A stretch of DNA of 45,634 nucleotides, taken from the NCBI GenBank assembly GCA_946185485.1, contig CAMHJQ010000024.1:1-45634 (forward strand), read 5' to 3'. Of this stretch, positions 24,476 to 33,194 are shown piece by piece (within the stretch, counting starts at the first letter, position 1; each line of letters starts with the position of its first letter). The position numbers and the translations under genes are program-made. The notes under the pieces are model-generated. The model searched no databases, had not been told where the DNA came from, and was given only the letters and a program-made list of their open reading frames with translations. Source of the DNA: an uncultured Prevotellaceae bacterium (GTDB taxonomy: Bacteria; Bacteroidota; Bacteroidia; Bacteroidales; Bacteroidaceae).

Positions 24476-25492
24476 ATGAAAGATTTAGACTGGGGTAGTC
24501 TGTCGTTCGGCTACATGAAGACCGACTACAACGTACGCTGTTACTACCGTGACGGCAAATGGGGCGAGATTGAGGTCTGCTCCGACGAGTATCTGAAACT
24601 GCACATGGCTGCTACCTGCCTGCACTACGGCCAGGAGGCCTTCGAGGGACTGAAGGCTTATCGCTGCCCCGACGGCAAGGTGCGCATCTTCCGCGTTGAC
24701 GAGAATGCGGCACGTCTGCAGTCTACCTGCCGCGGCATCTTGATGCCCGAGGTGAGCACGGAACTGTTCACTGAGATGGTCAAGAAGGTGGTTCGACTGA
24801 ACCAGGAGTGGATCCCCACCTACGAGAGTGGTGCTACGCTCTACATCCGCCCGCTGCTGATAGGTACGAGCGCACAGGTTGGCGTACACCCTGCCAAGGA
24901 GTACTGCTTCCTCATCTTCGTCACACCCGTAGGTCCGTACTTCAAGGGTGGATTCTCCAGCAATCCATACGTCATCATTCGTGACTACGACCGTTCAGCA
25001 CCTCTCGGAACAGGTAAATATAAGGTGGGTGGCAACTATGCCGCTTCGCTCTTTGCCAACAACCTGGCTCACGAGAAGGGCTACGCCTGCGAGTTCTACC
25101 TCGACGCCAAGGAGAAGAAATACATCGACGAGTGTGGTGCTGCCAACTTCTTCGGCATCAAGAACAATACCTACGTCACACCAAAGTCTACCAGCATCCT
25201 GCCCTCTATCACCAATAAGAGTCTGATGCAGGTGGCCGAGGACTTGGGCATGAAGGTGGAACGTCGTCCCATCCCCGAGGAGGAACTGGAGACCTTCGAG
25301 GAGGCTGGCGCCTGCGGCACGGCTGCCGTCATCAGCCCCATCAGCTACATCGACGACCTCGAAACCGGCAAGCGCTACTCGTTCGGCGAGGAACCCGGAC
25401 CCATCTCGAAGAAACTCTTCGACACCCTCCGCGGCATCCAGTATGGCGAAATTGAGGACAAGCACGGCTGGACTACTGTTGTGATTGAATAA
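24476..25492 (+). CDS. ilvE: Branched-chain amino acid aminotransferase
   Basis: A 338-residue class IV PLP aminotransferase starting MKDLDWGSLSFGYMKTDYNV. Conserved parts are HYGQEAFEGLKAYR, YIRPLLIGTSAQVGV, the PLP-lysine segment YKVGGNYAAS (Lys183), YIDECGAANFFGI and GTAAVISPI. It catalyses the last step of valine, leucine and isoleucine synthesis, or the first of their breakdown. It has its own promoter. Confidence 0.94.
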   Translation: MKDLDWGSLSFGYMKTDYNVRCYYRDGKWGEIEVCSDEYLKLHMAATCLHYGQEAFEGLKAYRCPDGKVRIFRVDENAARLQSTCRGILMPEVSTELFTEMVKKVVRLNQEWIPTYESGATLYIRPLLIGTSAQVGVHPAKEYCFLIFVTPVGPYFKGGFSSNPYVIIRDYDRSAPLGTGKYKVGGNYAASLFANNLAHEKGYACEFYLDAKEKKYIDECGAANFFGIKNNTYVTPKSTSILPSITNKSLMQVAEDLGMKVERRPIPEEELETFEEAGACGTAAVISPISYIDDLETGKRYSFGEEPGPISKKLFDTLRGIQYGEIEDKHGWTTVVIE

Positions 25493-25504
25493 TCATTTAG
25501 CAAC

Positions 25505-25560
25505 GGACTACAGGACTTAAGGACTTATGCTGCGCAAAAAGTCTTGTAGTCCTGTAGTCC
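25505..25560. repeat. GGACTACAGGAC inverted repeat between ilvE and trmB
   Basis: Arms GGACTACAGGAC (25505-25516) and GTCCTGTAGTCC (25549-25560) are perfect complements, 13 bp with the adjacent T-A pair, around a loop of about 30 nt. Imperfect internal repeats of AGGACTT / AAGTCTT are present. It may end ilvE transcription or form a structured leader for trmB. Confidence 0.7.
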
Positions 25561-25577
25561 TTGCAAAAAAAATAGCT

Positions 25578-26354
25578 ATGAGCAAAGGCAAACTGGCGAA
25601 GTTCGCCGACATGGAAAGCTACGACTGCGTGTTTCAGTACCCCTACGGGGCATTGGAACACGCAGAGTTCCCCTTGCAGGGACGCTGGCACGAGGAGTTC
25701 TTCCATAACCAGAACCCCATCGTGCTTGAGTTGGGCTGCGGCAAGGGCGAATACACCGTGGGACTGGCGAAGTTACACCCCGACGTCAACTTCATCGGCG
25801 TCGACATCAAGGGTGCCCGCATGTGGACGGGAGCCACTGAGGCAGTGCGCGAGGGCATGAAGAACGTCGCCTTCCTGCGCACCAACATTGAGATCATCGA
25901 CCGTTTCTTCGCCCCTGACGAGGTACAAGAGATATGGCTGACGTTCAGCGACCCGCAGATGAAAAGTCCCCGCAAGCGCCTGACGTCGTCGTGGTTCCTG
26001 GAGCGCTACCGCCACTTCCTCGTCGACGGCGGTATCGTCCACCTGAAGACCGACTCCAACTTCCTGTTCACCTACACCTCCCTGCTGGCAGACCGCAACC
26101 AGCTGCCCGTCGACGTCCACACCACTGACCTCTACGGAGCAGAGGCCGGCGATTCCGTAGGCGACATCCAAGAGGCTTCCTCCATACAGACCTACTACGA
26201 GTCCATGTGGATAGCCCGCGGTCTGAACATCAAGTACATGAAGTTCCACCTGCCACACGACGGCACCCTTGAGGAGCCCGACGTGGAGATTGAACTCGAC
26301 GACTACCGCTCATACCATCGCAACAAGCGCAGCTCGCTGGACAAAGCCAAGTGA
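25578..26354 (+). CDS. trmB: tRNA (guanine-N7)-methyltransferase
   Basis: A 258-residue protein starting [20 protein letters not shown]. The TrmB features are the SAM loop [15 protein letters not shown], the acidic end of the next strand [15 protein letters not shown], and [19 protein letters not shown], which corresponds to the DPW/PKKRH region of the family. It would methylate G46 of tRNA. The ATG at 25578 is chosen because the family starts here and an earlier ATG at 25527 lies inside the inverted repeat. Confidence 0.93.
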   Translation: MSKGKLAKFADMESYDCVFQYPYGALEHAEFPLQGRWHEEFFHNQNPIVLELGCGKGEYTVGLAKLHPDVNFIGVDIKGARMWTGATEAVREGMKNVAFLRTNIEIIDRFFAPDEVQEIWLTFSDPQMKSPRKRLTSSWFLERYRHFLVDGGIVHLKTDSNFLFTYTSLLADRNQLPVDVHTTDLYGAEAGDSVGDIQEASSIQTYYESMWIARGLNIKYMKFHLPHDGTLEEPDVEIELDDYRSYHRNKRSSLDKAK

Positions 26355-26395
26355 GCACGATAATAATAACTAAAACTATCAAAACGTATACCATT

Positions 26396-28132
26396 ATGAA
26401 GAAACTCATCACTATCCTTTTGTTTGCCATGCCGCTACTGGCTATGGCACAGAACAAGACCAGCGTCACCACGGATGCTGCCGGACAGCTGGCCAGTAAG
26501 ATTGCCGAAGGCGACAGGTTCAAGATTGCAGAACTGAAGGTCAGCGGTCCCCTCAATGGTGCCGACATCAAGCTGCTGCAGCAGATTGTCAACCGCACCA
26601 AGGCCAAAGAGAAGAACGGCGAGTGCCTGGTGAAGAGCCTCGACCTCTCGGAAGCCATCATTACCGAGGGCAAGGACGGCATGAAGACCAAGGCCAACGA
26701 ACTGCCAGCCAGCCTCTTCGCAGGTGCCAAGGAACTGACCAAGGTTGCACTGCCTCAGGGCATCATCAATATCAGCAAGAGCTGCTTCCAGGACTGTAAG
26801 GCACTCGTCACACTGGCCATTCCTGAGAATGTCACCACCATCGAGAGCAGCGCATTCCAGAACTGCGAGAGCCTGTCGGCGATTGTCATCCCTGCCTACG
26901 TTACCAGCATCGGCAGCGAGGCCTTCGAGGACTGTAAACAGCTGACTTCCATCGAAATTCCTGCCAATGTCAAGGAGATGGGCACACAGGCCTTCAAGGG
27001 CTGCAAGGGACTCACCACCGTCAACATCCTGGGTCCGATGAAGAAGCTTGACAACGAGACTTTCCGCAACTGTGAGAACCTGACCAGCATACAGTTGCCC
27101 GAGACGCTGAAGGAGATTGACAACGACGTCTTCCACGACTGCAAGAGCCTCGCCAGCATCGTGCTGCCCGATGAGACCAACGAGCTGGGCAGCTCGGCCT
27201 TCGAGGGCTGCAAGAACCTGAGCAGCATCCGCATGCAGGGCGTCAAGAAGATTGGCAGTTATACCTTCCAAAACTGTAGCGCCCTGCAAGAGGCCGGTTT
27301 CGAGGACCTTTCCAAGATGGGCAGCTCGGCTTTCCAAGGCTGTTCAAGTCTGAACAATGTCGATCTGCAGGGCAGCCTCAGCGAGATCAGCAGCGATGCC
27401 TTTAAGGACTGTTCCAACCTCGCTGCCATCAGCATCCCTTCTAATGTCAAGACCATCGGCAACAACGCCTTTGAGGGTTGCCGTTCACTGAAAGCCATCG
27501 AACTGCCCAACTCACTGACCAAGATAGAGGGCCATGCCTTCGAGAAGTGCACCTCGCTGACCGCCATCAGCATCCCCACGCAGGTCAAGTCCATCGGCAA
27601 CGATGCCTTCCAGGGCTGCAGCCAGCTGACCACCGCTAACATCAGCGGCTTCATAGATGAAATAGCCAGTGAGCTATTCCGCGACTGCTCCAGCCTGCAT
27701 AGCGTCTCGCTGCCCACCACCGTCAAGAAGATAGGCAACAAGGCATTCCAGGGCTGCATCGCGCTGCACAGCATCGACCTGCCCGCCGCCCTGCTCACCA
27801 TCGGCGACGACGCTTTCGAGAAGTGCACCTCGCTGACCAGCGTGAAGCTTCCCGTGGCAGTCACCAGCATCGGCAGCGACGCCTTCTACGAGTGCACCTC
27901 ACTGACTCACGTAGAACTGTCGGCAGCGCTGAAGAAGATTGGTGGCTCGGCATTCCAGAAGTGTCCCATGCTGCGCGACATCGTCCTGCACTGCCCCACA
28001 CCGCCATCCATCTCGAAGAGCACCTTCAAGGGCGTGGCAGCCACCTTCCACATCCCCGCCGGCAGCAAGCCCCTCTACAGCGCTGACAAGGACTGGCAGA
28101 AGCTCGCCACCAAGGAAAAGAGCGTCCTGTAA
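26396..28132 (+). CDS. Secreted BspA-like leucine-rich-repeat protein
   Basis: A 578-residue protein with a signal peptide (MKKLITILLFAMPLLAMAQ). It has about 19 tandem LRR_5-type repeats of 22-24 residues, with the pattern (I/L)xxxAFxxCxxLxxIxIPxxVxxIG. The last part (CPTPPSISKSTFKG to the C-terminus) is the normal end of such arrays. BspA-like proteins of Tannerella and Prevotella bind host or microbial surface molecules, but there is no visible sorting signal or anchor here. The conserved repeats make it prone to recombination at the DNA level. Confidence 0.9.
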   Translation: MKKLITILLFAMPLLAMAQNKTSVTTDAAGQLASKIAEGDRFKIAELKVSGPLNGADIKLLQQIVNRTKAKEKNGECLVKSLDLSEAIITEGKDGMKTKANELPASLFAGAKELTKVALPQGIINISKSCFQDCKALVTLAIPENVTTIESSAFQNCESLSAIVIPAYVTSIGSEAFEDCKQLTSIEIPANVKEMGTQAFKGCKGLTTVNILGPMKKLDNETFRNCENLTSIQLPETLKEIDNDVFHDCKSLASIVLPDETNELGSSAFEGCKNLSSIRMQGVKKIGSYTFQNCSALQEAGFEDLSKMGSSAFQGCSSLNNVDLQGSLSEISSDAFKDCSNLAAISIPSNVKTIGNNAFEGCRSLKAIELPNSLTKIEGHAFEKCTSLTAISIPTQVKSIGNDAFQGCSQLTTANISGFIDEIASELFRDCSSLHSVSLPTTVKKIGNKAFQGCIALHSIDLPAALLTIGDDAFEKCTSLTSVKLPVAVTSIGSDAFYECTSLTHVELSAALKKIGGSAFQKCPMLRDIVLHCPTPPSISKSTFKGVAATFHIPAGSKPLYSADKDWQKLATKEKSVL

Positions 28133-28163
28133 AAGGATGCCCGGAGAGGACGCCAACGGAGGA

Positions 28164-28210
28164 CGGCGCAAGAAAATTTCTTGCACGGCGCAAAGAATTT
28201 TCTTGCGCCG
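28164..28210. repeat. 15-bp inverted repeat between the LRR gene and mrp
   Basis: Arms CGGCGCAAGAAAATT (28164-28178) and AATTTTCTTGCGCCG (28196-28210) pair perfectly around 17 nt. The left half also contains the palindrome GCAAGAAA-A-TTTCTTGC, and a third partial copy of GGCGCAA lies in the loop, so alternative hairpins can form. It sits 31 bp past the LRR stop codon and could terminate or attenuate transcription before mrp. Confidence 0.7.
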
Positions 28211-28288
28211 TTCGGACTGGGGCGTTGCTACCAGCAAACAATGGCTCCTCTATTTATAGAGGTCACAAGAGTAAGAATAACAACGATT

Positions 28289-29416
28289 ATGGCAATATAC
28301 CCGAAAATGATTATGGAGGCGCTGGCGACGGTAACGTATGCCGGCACGAAGAAGAACCTGGTAGAGAGCGGCATGGTGGCAGACCAGCCGGCAGTGGCAC
28401 AGCGTGAGGACGGCACATGGAAGGTGACCGTGGTGCTGGAATTCCCCCGCGACACGGACCCGTTCCTAAAGTCGACGGTGAAAGCCGCCGAGGCCGCTAT
28501 CAAGTACCATTGCGCCAAAGCGTCCGACGGTGCACCCGTCGAGGTTGAGATACAGACCGAATACAAGTCGAAGCCGCGCCCGGAGGTGGGCAAGTTGCTG
28601 CCGCAGGTGAAGAACATCATCGCCGTAAGCAGTGGCAAGGGCGGCGTAGGCAAGAGCACCGTCTCGGCCAACCTCGCCATCGCACTGGCACGCTTAGGCT
28701 ACAAGGTGGGCCTGCTGGACTGCGACATCTTCGGACCGTCGATGCCCAAGATGTTCCACGTTGAGGATGAGCGCCCCTACGCCGTACATGTGGACGGACG
28801 CAACCTCATCTGTCCCATCGAGGCCTACGGCATCAAGATGCTGTCGATAGGTTTCTTCGTGTCGCCCGACACGGCGACGCTCTGGCGCGGCGGCATGGCG
28901 ACGAACGCCCTGAAGCAGCTCATAGCCGATGCCGACTGGGGCGAGCTGGACTATTTCATTCTGGACACGCCTCCGGGCACCAGCGACATCCACCTGACGC
29001 TGCTGCAGACGCTGGCTATCACGGGTGCCGTCATCGTCAGTACCCCCCAGCAGGTGGCCCTGGCCGATGCCCGCAAGGGTATCGACATGTACCGCAACGA
29101 GAAGGTGAACGTGCCCATCCTGGGACTGGTGGAGAACATGGCGTGGTTTACGCCTGCCGAACTGCCGGAGAACAAGTACTACATCTTCGGCAAGGAGGGC
29201 TGCAAACAGTTAGCAGCAGAGATGAACGTGCCCCTGCTGGCACAGATTCCGCTGGTGCAGAGCATCTGCGAGAGCGGCGATGCCGGTGAGCCGGCTGCCA
29301 TGAGCAGCGACACGGCTACGGGTCTGGCGTTCATCAACCTGGCACAGGCCGTGGTGACCGTCGTGAACCGCCGCAATGCCGAACTGCCTCAGACGAAAAT
29401 CGTTGGAGTAAAATAA
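28289..29416 (+). CDS. mrp: Mrp/NBP35-family iron-sulfur cluster carrier ATPase
   Basis: A 375-residue protein with an N-terminal MIP18/DUF59-like domain (about 1-90) and a P-loop ATPase domain. The deviant Walker A is GKGGVGKS (116-123), followed by LDCDIFGPSMPKMF and DTPPGTSDIHLTLLQ. It resembles ApbC/Mrp, which delivers Fe-S clusters to target enzymes. The place where many homologues have a CxxC pair reads NMAWFTPAELPENKYYIFG, with no cysteine. The start at 28289 (MAIYPKMIMEALATV) fits the family; an upstream in-frame ATG at 28181 falls in the inverted repeat. Confidence 0.9.
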   Translation: MAIYPKMIMEALATVTYAGTKKNLVESGMVADQPAVAQREDGTWKVTVVLEFPRDTDPFLKSTVKAAEAAIKYHCAKASDGAPVEVEIQTEYKSKPRPEVGKLLPQVKNIIAVSSGKGGVGKSTVSANLAIALARLGYKVGLLDCDIFGPSMPKMFHVEDERPYAVHVDGRNLICPIEAYGIKMLSIGFFVSPDTATLWRGGMATNALKQLIADADWGELDYFILDTPPGTSDIHLTLLQTLAITGAVIVSTPQQVALADARKGIDMYRNEKVNVPILGLVENMAWFTPAELPENKYYIFGKEGCKQLAAEMNVPLLAQIPLVQSICESGDAGEPAAMSSDTATGLAFINLAQAVVTVVNRRNAELPQTKIVGVK

Positions 29417-29421
29417 GAACC

Positions 29422-30252
29422 TTACTTGATAACAAGCAACATGCCGGGACGCAAGCTCTCATGTTGCTCTGTAGGACGGGCCTTCACCTCGAAGGTCCGT
29501 TGATGTTTCTGACCACTGGCCTGGTCGTCCTTCCACACGTCAGCGACGCCTTGGTCACTCATGTAGCTTACCTGCATCACAATGTCCTGGTTGAAGGCTG
29601 GGACAAAGGCCTTGAAGGTCTTGCCAACCTCCATACCGTTGAGTCGGTCCTCTGGCACAAGGAACGTGCCCCACAGGTTCTGCATCATAGCAATCGTCAT
29701 GATGGGGGAGCCCAAATCCACCAGTTCGCCGACCTTGGAATAGATGTTGCTGACCTCACCCTCCATCTGGGCTGTCTGCACAGTCTCGTGATTGATGTTG
29801 CCAAACCCTTGACCCTTGGCAGCCTCATACTGGGCCTCCATCGCCATATAGTTGGCATAAGCCTCGTCACGCGTCGTGGCACTGACAACACCCTCGTCGA
29901 ACAGACGCTGGAAACGCTGGTAGGACTGCTCGGCCAGTTCCAAGGCAACCTTGGCCTGCTGCAACACGCTGCGGGCACCAGGAACCGGTTTCTCATAGGC
30001 ATGCACCTCAGGGGCATCGATAATAGCCAGTGTGTCGCCGACATTCACGTAGTCGCCTTCACTGACACAGATTTCCAGGATGCGCCCGGGCACCTTTCCC
30101 AGTACATGATATTCGCCGACTTCAACCTGTCCTTGAAGCTGTTCCGGGTCTTGTTCAAAGGGAGAAAAGATCATGACAGCCACGACAGCCAAAACTGCTG
30201 CCAAGCCTACAAGGGCGAGCAGGATGAAGTGATGTCGTTTTCGCGCGGCCAT
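29422..30252 (-). CDS. HlyD-type membrane fusion (adaptor) protein
   Basis: A 276-residue protein with one N-terminal membrane segment (about 9-29). The lipoyl/barrel-sandwich half-motifs GKVPGRILEICVSEGDYVNVGDTLAIID and SKVGELVDLGSPIMTIAMMQ flank a coiled-coil hairpin, given here as separate family landmarks. Such adaptors link an inner-membrane exporter to an outer-membrane channel, but none is encoded next to it: it ends 5 bp from convergent mrp and is preceded only by a coiled-coil membrane protein. It is slightly short for the family. Confidence 0.85.
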   Translation of the reverse strand: MAARKRHHFILLALVGLAAVLAVVAVMIFSPFEQDPEQLQGQVEVGEYHVLGKVPGRILEICVSEGDYVNVGDTLAIIDAPEVHAYEKPVPGARSVLQQAKVALELAEQSYQRFQRLFDEGVVSATTRDEAYANYMAMEAQYEAAKGQGFGNINHETVQTAQMEGEVSNIYSKVGELVDLGSPIMTIAMMQNLWGTFLVPEDRLNGMEVGKTFKAFVPAFNQDIVMQVSYMSDQGVADVWKDDQASGQKHQRTFEVKARPTEQHESLRPGMLLVIK

Positions 30253-30287
30253 AAAGCTTTCTTCCCGACTGACGGATAAGAATCCGA

Positions 30288-31154
30288 TTATTTATCAAAG
30301 TTGAAGTTGCGTGAACCGATGGCCTGGCCGTCACAGAAGATGCTGACATTATACTGGCCGCCTCCCAGATACTCGTTGACCGTCCAATAGAGGGTCAGCG
30401 CAGTCTCCTCACCCGTATACTCGATGGCTTTCTTCATCGACCATGCCAGCTGCTTGCCGGAATACTCGAAGGTGCCGCCGCCGTTGAGCACTTCACCCTC
30501 AGGGGTGGTGACACGGACATAGACATTGCGCGAGCCGTTTGTAGCCGTCACATTCTTAGTGATGACAAACGATACGTCGATGGTCTTGGCATCCTTCATG
30601 TGCTTGGCAGCCTTGCCGCTCTTCTTCAGGGGTGTCAGACGGATGTTGGTAGCGTCCAGCTGCGACGCAATAGCGACTTTCTCAGACAGCGTAGCGCGCT
30701 GCGACTCCAGCTGCTGGTTCTGCTGGTTGCTCTCTGCCAGCTCCGAGCGCACGCGGTCGTTCTCGTCCATCAGGTTCTGATTCAGACGATTCAGCGAGTC
30801 TATCTGGATGACATACGAGCGCAGGACGGCACGCACCGTTGCCAGTTCCTTCTTCAGGCGGGTAATCTCGGCAACATCCTTGGTGTGCGTCTTCTTCAAC
30901 TCTTCGAGCAGTTTCTGCGTACGCTCCTGTTCCTCAGTCAGTTGGGCTATGATGGAGTCGTTCTTGATATAGGTTTTCATCTCGCCATACTGGAGTGCAA
31001 AATCCTGGTACTCCTTCTCCATCTCCTGCTTGTCGAGGGCTGCCAGTTCCTCCATGTCCTTGTTGGCCTGCTTCTCCTGCATCAGGCTATAGGCCAGCCA
31101 GCCCATGCCAGCCAGCAACAACACGATAATAGCTGCTAATACTTTCTTGTTCAT
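30288..31154 (-). CDS. Unknown single-pass membrane protein with a coiled coil
   Basis: A 288-residue protein starting MNKKVLAAIIVLLLAGMGWL (N-terminal membrane anchor). A heptad-rich coiled coil follows from about residue 30 to 165, with many Glu, Lys and Gln. The C-terminal region of about 110 residues (FVITKNVTATNGSRNVYVRV and the ending GGGQYNVSIFCDGQAIGSRNF) looks like an Ig-like beta domain. I do not recognise a named family. It is upstream of the HlyD adaptor by 35 bp and has its own promoter, so the two probably act together in the periplasm. Confidence 0.7.
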   Translation of the reverse strand: MNKKVLAAIIVLLLAGMGWLAYSLMQEKQANKDMEELAALDKQEMEKEYQDFALQYGEMKTYIKNDSIIAQLTEEQERTQKLLEELKKTHTKDVAEITRLKKELATVRAVLRSYVIQIDSLNRLNQNLMDENDRVRSELAESNQQNQQLESQRATLSEKVAIASQLDATNIRLTPLKKSGKAAKHMKDAKTIDVSFVITKNVTATNGSRNVYVRVTTPEGEVLNGGGTFEYSGKQLAWSMKKAIEYTGEETALTLYWTVNEYLGGGQYNVSIFCDGQAIGSRNFNFDK

Positions 31155-31177
31155 AACAATTTCCATGAAAACGGATG

Positions 31178-31208
31178 CAAAATTACTTTTTTTTTACGAA
31201 ATAGCCAA
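31178..31208 (-). promoter_or_regulatory. Promoter of the coiled-coil protein and HlyD genes
   Basis: On the minus strand, TTG at 31206-31208, a 20-bp spacer and TAATTTTG at 31178-31185. The -7 box is 23 bp upstream of the ATG at 31154. Confidence 0.65.
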
Positions 31209-31213
31209 GAAAT

Positions 31214-31245
31214 GTTGGCAGTTTTGATTTTATTTACTATATTTG
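31214..31245 (+). promoter_or_regulatory. Promoter of the DUF4492-cydAB operon
   Basis: TTG at 31214-31216, a 21-bp spacer and TATATTTG at 31238-31245, 30 bp before the DUF4492 start. It is back-to-back with the minus-strand promoter at 31178-31208, so the two transcripts start about 70 bp apart. Confidence 0.7.
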
Positions 31246-31275
31246 CATCAATATTAACGCAAAAAGCCAAAAGCA

Positions 31276-31497
31276 ATGGACAAGCACGGATTTCTCTACC
31301 GGGTTTTCGACCTCTATTATGACGGTTTCCGCCACATGGAGCTCGGAAAGACGCTATGGACAATCATCATCATCAAGCTGGTCGTCATCTTCCTCGTCCT
31401 AAAACTTTTCTTCTTCCCGAACTTCATCAAGGAGCACGCCCAGGAGGGCCACGAGGCCGACTTTGTAGCAACCCAGACGCTGAACGGTGAACGATGA
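31276..31497 (+). CDS. DUF4492 small membrane protein upstream of cydA
   Basis: A 73-residue protein with one strong membrane helix (about residues 29-47, TIIIIKLVVIFLVLKLFFF) and an amphipathic N-terminus. This gene type occurs directly before cydA in Bacteroidales. By position and size it could be a small accessory subunit of cytochrome bd oxidase, like CydX in E. coli, although the sequence is not similar to CydX; this is inference. The last residues (LNGER) are encoded by the beginning of a GTGAACGATGAAC-type repeat. Confidence 0.8.
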   Translation: MDKHGFLYRVFDLYYDGFRHMELGKTLWTIIIIKLVVIFLVLKLFFFPNFIKEHAQEGHEADFVATQTLNGER

Positions 31498-31513
31498 ACA
31501 GTGGACGCTGAAC
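31476..31513 (+). repeat. CGCTGAACGGTGAACGATGAAC-type repeat before cydA
   Basis: The end of the DUF4492 gene and the start of the spacer carry about five imperfect copies of a 7-9 base unit of the form (G)(G/A)TGAAC. It is one of several short repeats placed just before start codons in this window. Confidence 0.6.
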
Positions 31514-31544
31514 AAGGAGCATTAAACTAAAAATATTTAACGAT

Positions 31545-33194
31545 ATGACTACAGACCTATTTCTTAACATCGACACCAGTGCGATAGACTGGGCAAGGGC
31601 ACAATTCGCGCTCACCGCCATCTACCACTGGCTCTTCGTGCCGCTGACACTCGGACTGGCCGTCATCATGGGCATCGCCGAGACCTGCTGGTATCGTACG
31701 CGTGACAACTTCTGGAAAGACACGGCAAAGTTCTGGCAGAAGCTCTTCGGCATCAACTTCGCCATGGGCGTTGCCACGGGCATCATCCTGGAATTTGAGT
31801 TCGGCACTAACTGGTCGAACTACTCCTGGTTCGTAGGCGACATCTTCGGCGCGCCGTTAGCCGTCGAGGGCATCCTGGCCTTCTTCATGGAGAGTACCTT
31901 CGTCGCCGTGATGTTCTTCGGATGGAAGAAGGTGTCGCCGGGCTTCCATCTGGTCTCCACCTGGCTGACAGGACTGGGAGCCACCATCTCGGCATGGTGG
32001 ATTCTGGTGGCTAACGCATGGATGCAGTACCCCGTGGGCTGCGAGTTCAACCCCGACACGATGCGCAACGAAATGGTCAGCTTCCTCGACGTCGCCCTCT
32101 CGCCCTTTGCCATCGACAAGTTCTGCCACACGGTCATCTCGTCCTGGATTATCGGTGCCGTCTTCGTCATGGCTGTCTCCTGCTGGTATCTGATGCAGAA
32201 GCGTGAGACGAAACTCGCCGTCGAGAGCATCAAGATTGCCGTCATCGTGGGGCTCATCGCCTCTGTCGGCGCTGCTGCCACGGGGCATAAGTCGGCACAG
32301 AGCGTCGCCAAAGTGCAGCCCATGAAGCTGGCCGCCATGGAGGCACTCTACAACGGCGGTACGGACGTGGGGCTGTCGGCCGTGGCATGGGTGTCGCCCT
32401 TCGACCAGACGGACTACCTGTATCGGGAGTCGGCACCACTGAAGGTGGAGATTCCCTACGCCCTGTCGTTCATGGCTACCAACGACTTCCACGGCTACGT
32501 GCCCGGCATCAACGACATCCTGAACGGATATACCAAGGCTGACGGCACCCGTGAACCCAGCGTCGATGAGAAGATAGCCCGAGGCAAAAAGGCCATCGCC
32601 GCCCTCGCTGCCTATCGCAAGGCGAAGGCTGAAGGTGCCGACGAGGCAACGCTCAACGCCCAGCGCTCGACACTTAAAGAAAACATGCAGTACTTCGGCT
32701 ACGGCTACGTGAAGGACAAGAACGACGTCGTGCCGCCTATCGCCGTCAACTTCTGGGCGTTCCGCATCATGGTGGGCTTGGGAAGCCTGTTCATCCTCTA
32801 TTTCGCCGTACTGCTGCTGATGACCTTCCGCATTCCCTGGCTGTCGGCCATCACGCGCCGGCTGCTGGCCATCGTCTGCCTGCTGCCAGAGACGCAGGCC
32901 GATGACAGTAGCAGCATCGCCACACTGCCCAAGTGGCACTATTGGTTTGCCATTGCCCTGGTGCCCCTGGCCTATCTCGCCTCGGAGAGCGGCTGGCTGG
33001 TGGCCGAGTTCGGACGCCAGCCCTGGACCATCCAGGACATGCTGCCCACATGGGTCGGCGTGAGCGACATCGGCAGTGCCGCCGTCGCCCTGACGTTCTT
33101 CCTCTTCCTCATCCTCTTCACCACGATGCTCGCCGTGGAAATCAGCATCCTCTTGAAGCAAATCAAGCAAGGCCCTGACCATGCAAAAGAGTAA
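31545..33194 (+). CDS. cydA: Cytochrome bd ubiquinol oxidase subunit I
   Basis: A 549-residue membrane protein. Haem ligand positions are recognisable: His28 in AIYHWLFVPLTLGL near the N-terminus, and His195 in DKFCHTVISSW. The conserved end GWLVAEFGRQPWTIQDMLPT is present. The periplasmic Q-loop region between the conserved helices has a charged insertion (about residues 330-390) rich in Ala, Lys and Glu, as usual in Bacteroidetes. It oxidises quinol and reduces oxygen at low concentrations, protecting an anaerobe from oxygen. Confidence 0.95.
   Translation: MTTDLFLNIDTSAIDWARAQFALTAIYHWLFVPLTLGLAVIMGIAETCWYRTRDNFWKDTAKFWQKLFGINFAMGVATGIILEFEFGTNWSNYSWFVGDIFGAPLAVEGILAFFMESTFVAVMFFGWKKVSPGFHLVSTWLTGLGATISAWWILVANAWMQYPVGCEFNPDTMRNEMVSFLDVALSPFAIDKFCHTVISSWIIGAVFVMAVSCWYLMQKRETKLAVESIKIAVIVGLIASVGAAATGHKSAQSVAKVQPMKLAAMEALYNGGTDVGLSAVAWVSPFDQTDYLYRESAPLKVEIPYALSFMATNDFHGYVPGINDILNGYTKADGTREPSVDEKIARGKKAIAALAAYRKAKAEGADEATLNAQRSTLKENMQYFGYGYVKDKNDVVPPIAVNFWAFRIMVGLGSLFILYFAVLLLMTFRIPWLSAITRRLLAIVCLLPETQADDSSSIATLPKWHYWFAIALVPLAYLASESGWLVAEFGRQPWTIQDMLPTWVGVSDIGSAAVALTFFLFLILFTTMLAVEISILLKQIKQGPDHAKE

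Noticed and set aside
26435..27337. A 300-codon open frame opposite the LRR gene
   Set aside because: Its repeated pattern merely mirrors the LRR codons on the other strand.
26700..27950. Regular repeats in the LRR gene considered as a CRISPR array
   Set aside because: The repeats are protein-coding 22-24-codon units with gradual divergence, without identical repeats or unique spacers.
31857..33182. A 441-codon open frame opposite cydA
   Set aside because: It is a shadow of the GC-rich cydA gene: Asp/Gly/His/Val-rich composition, no hydrophobic or domain pattern, no promoter.
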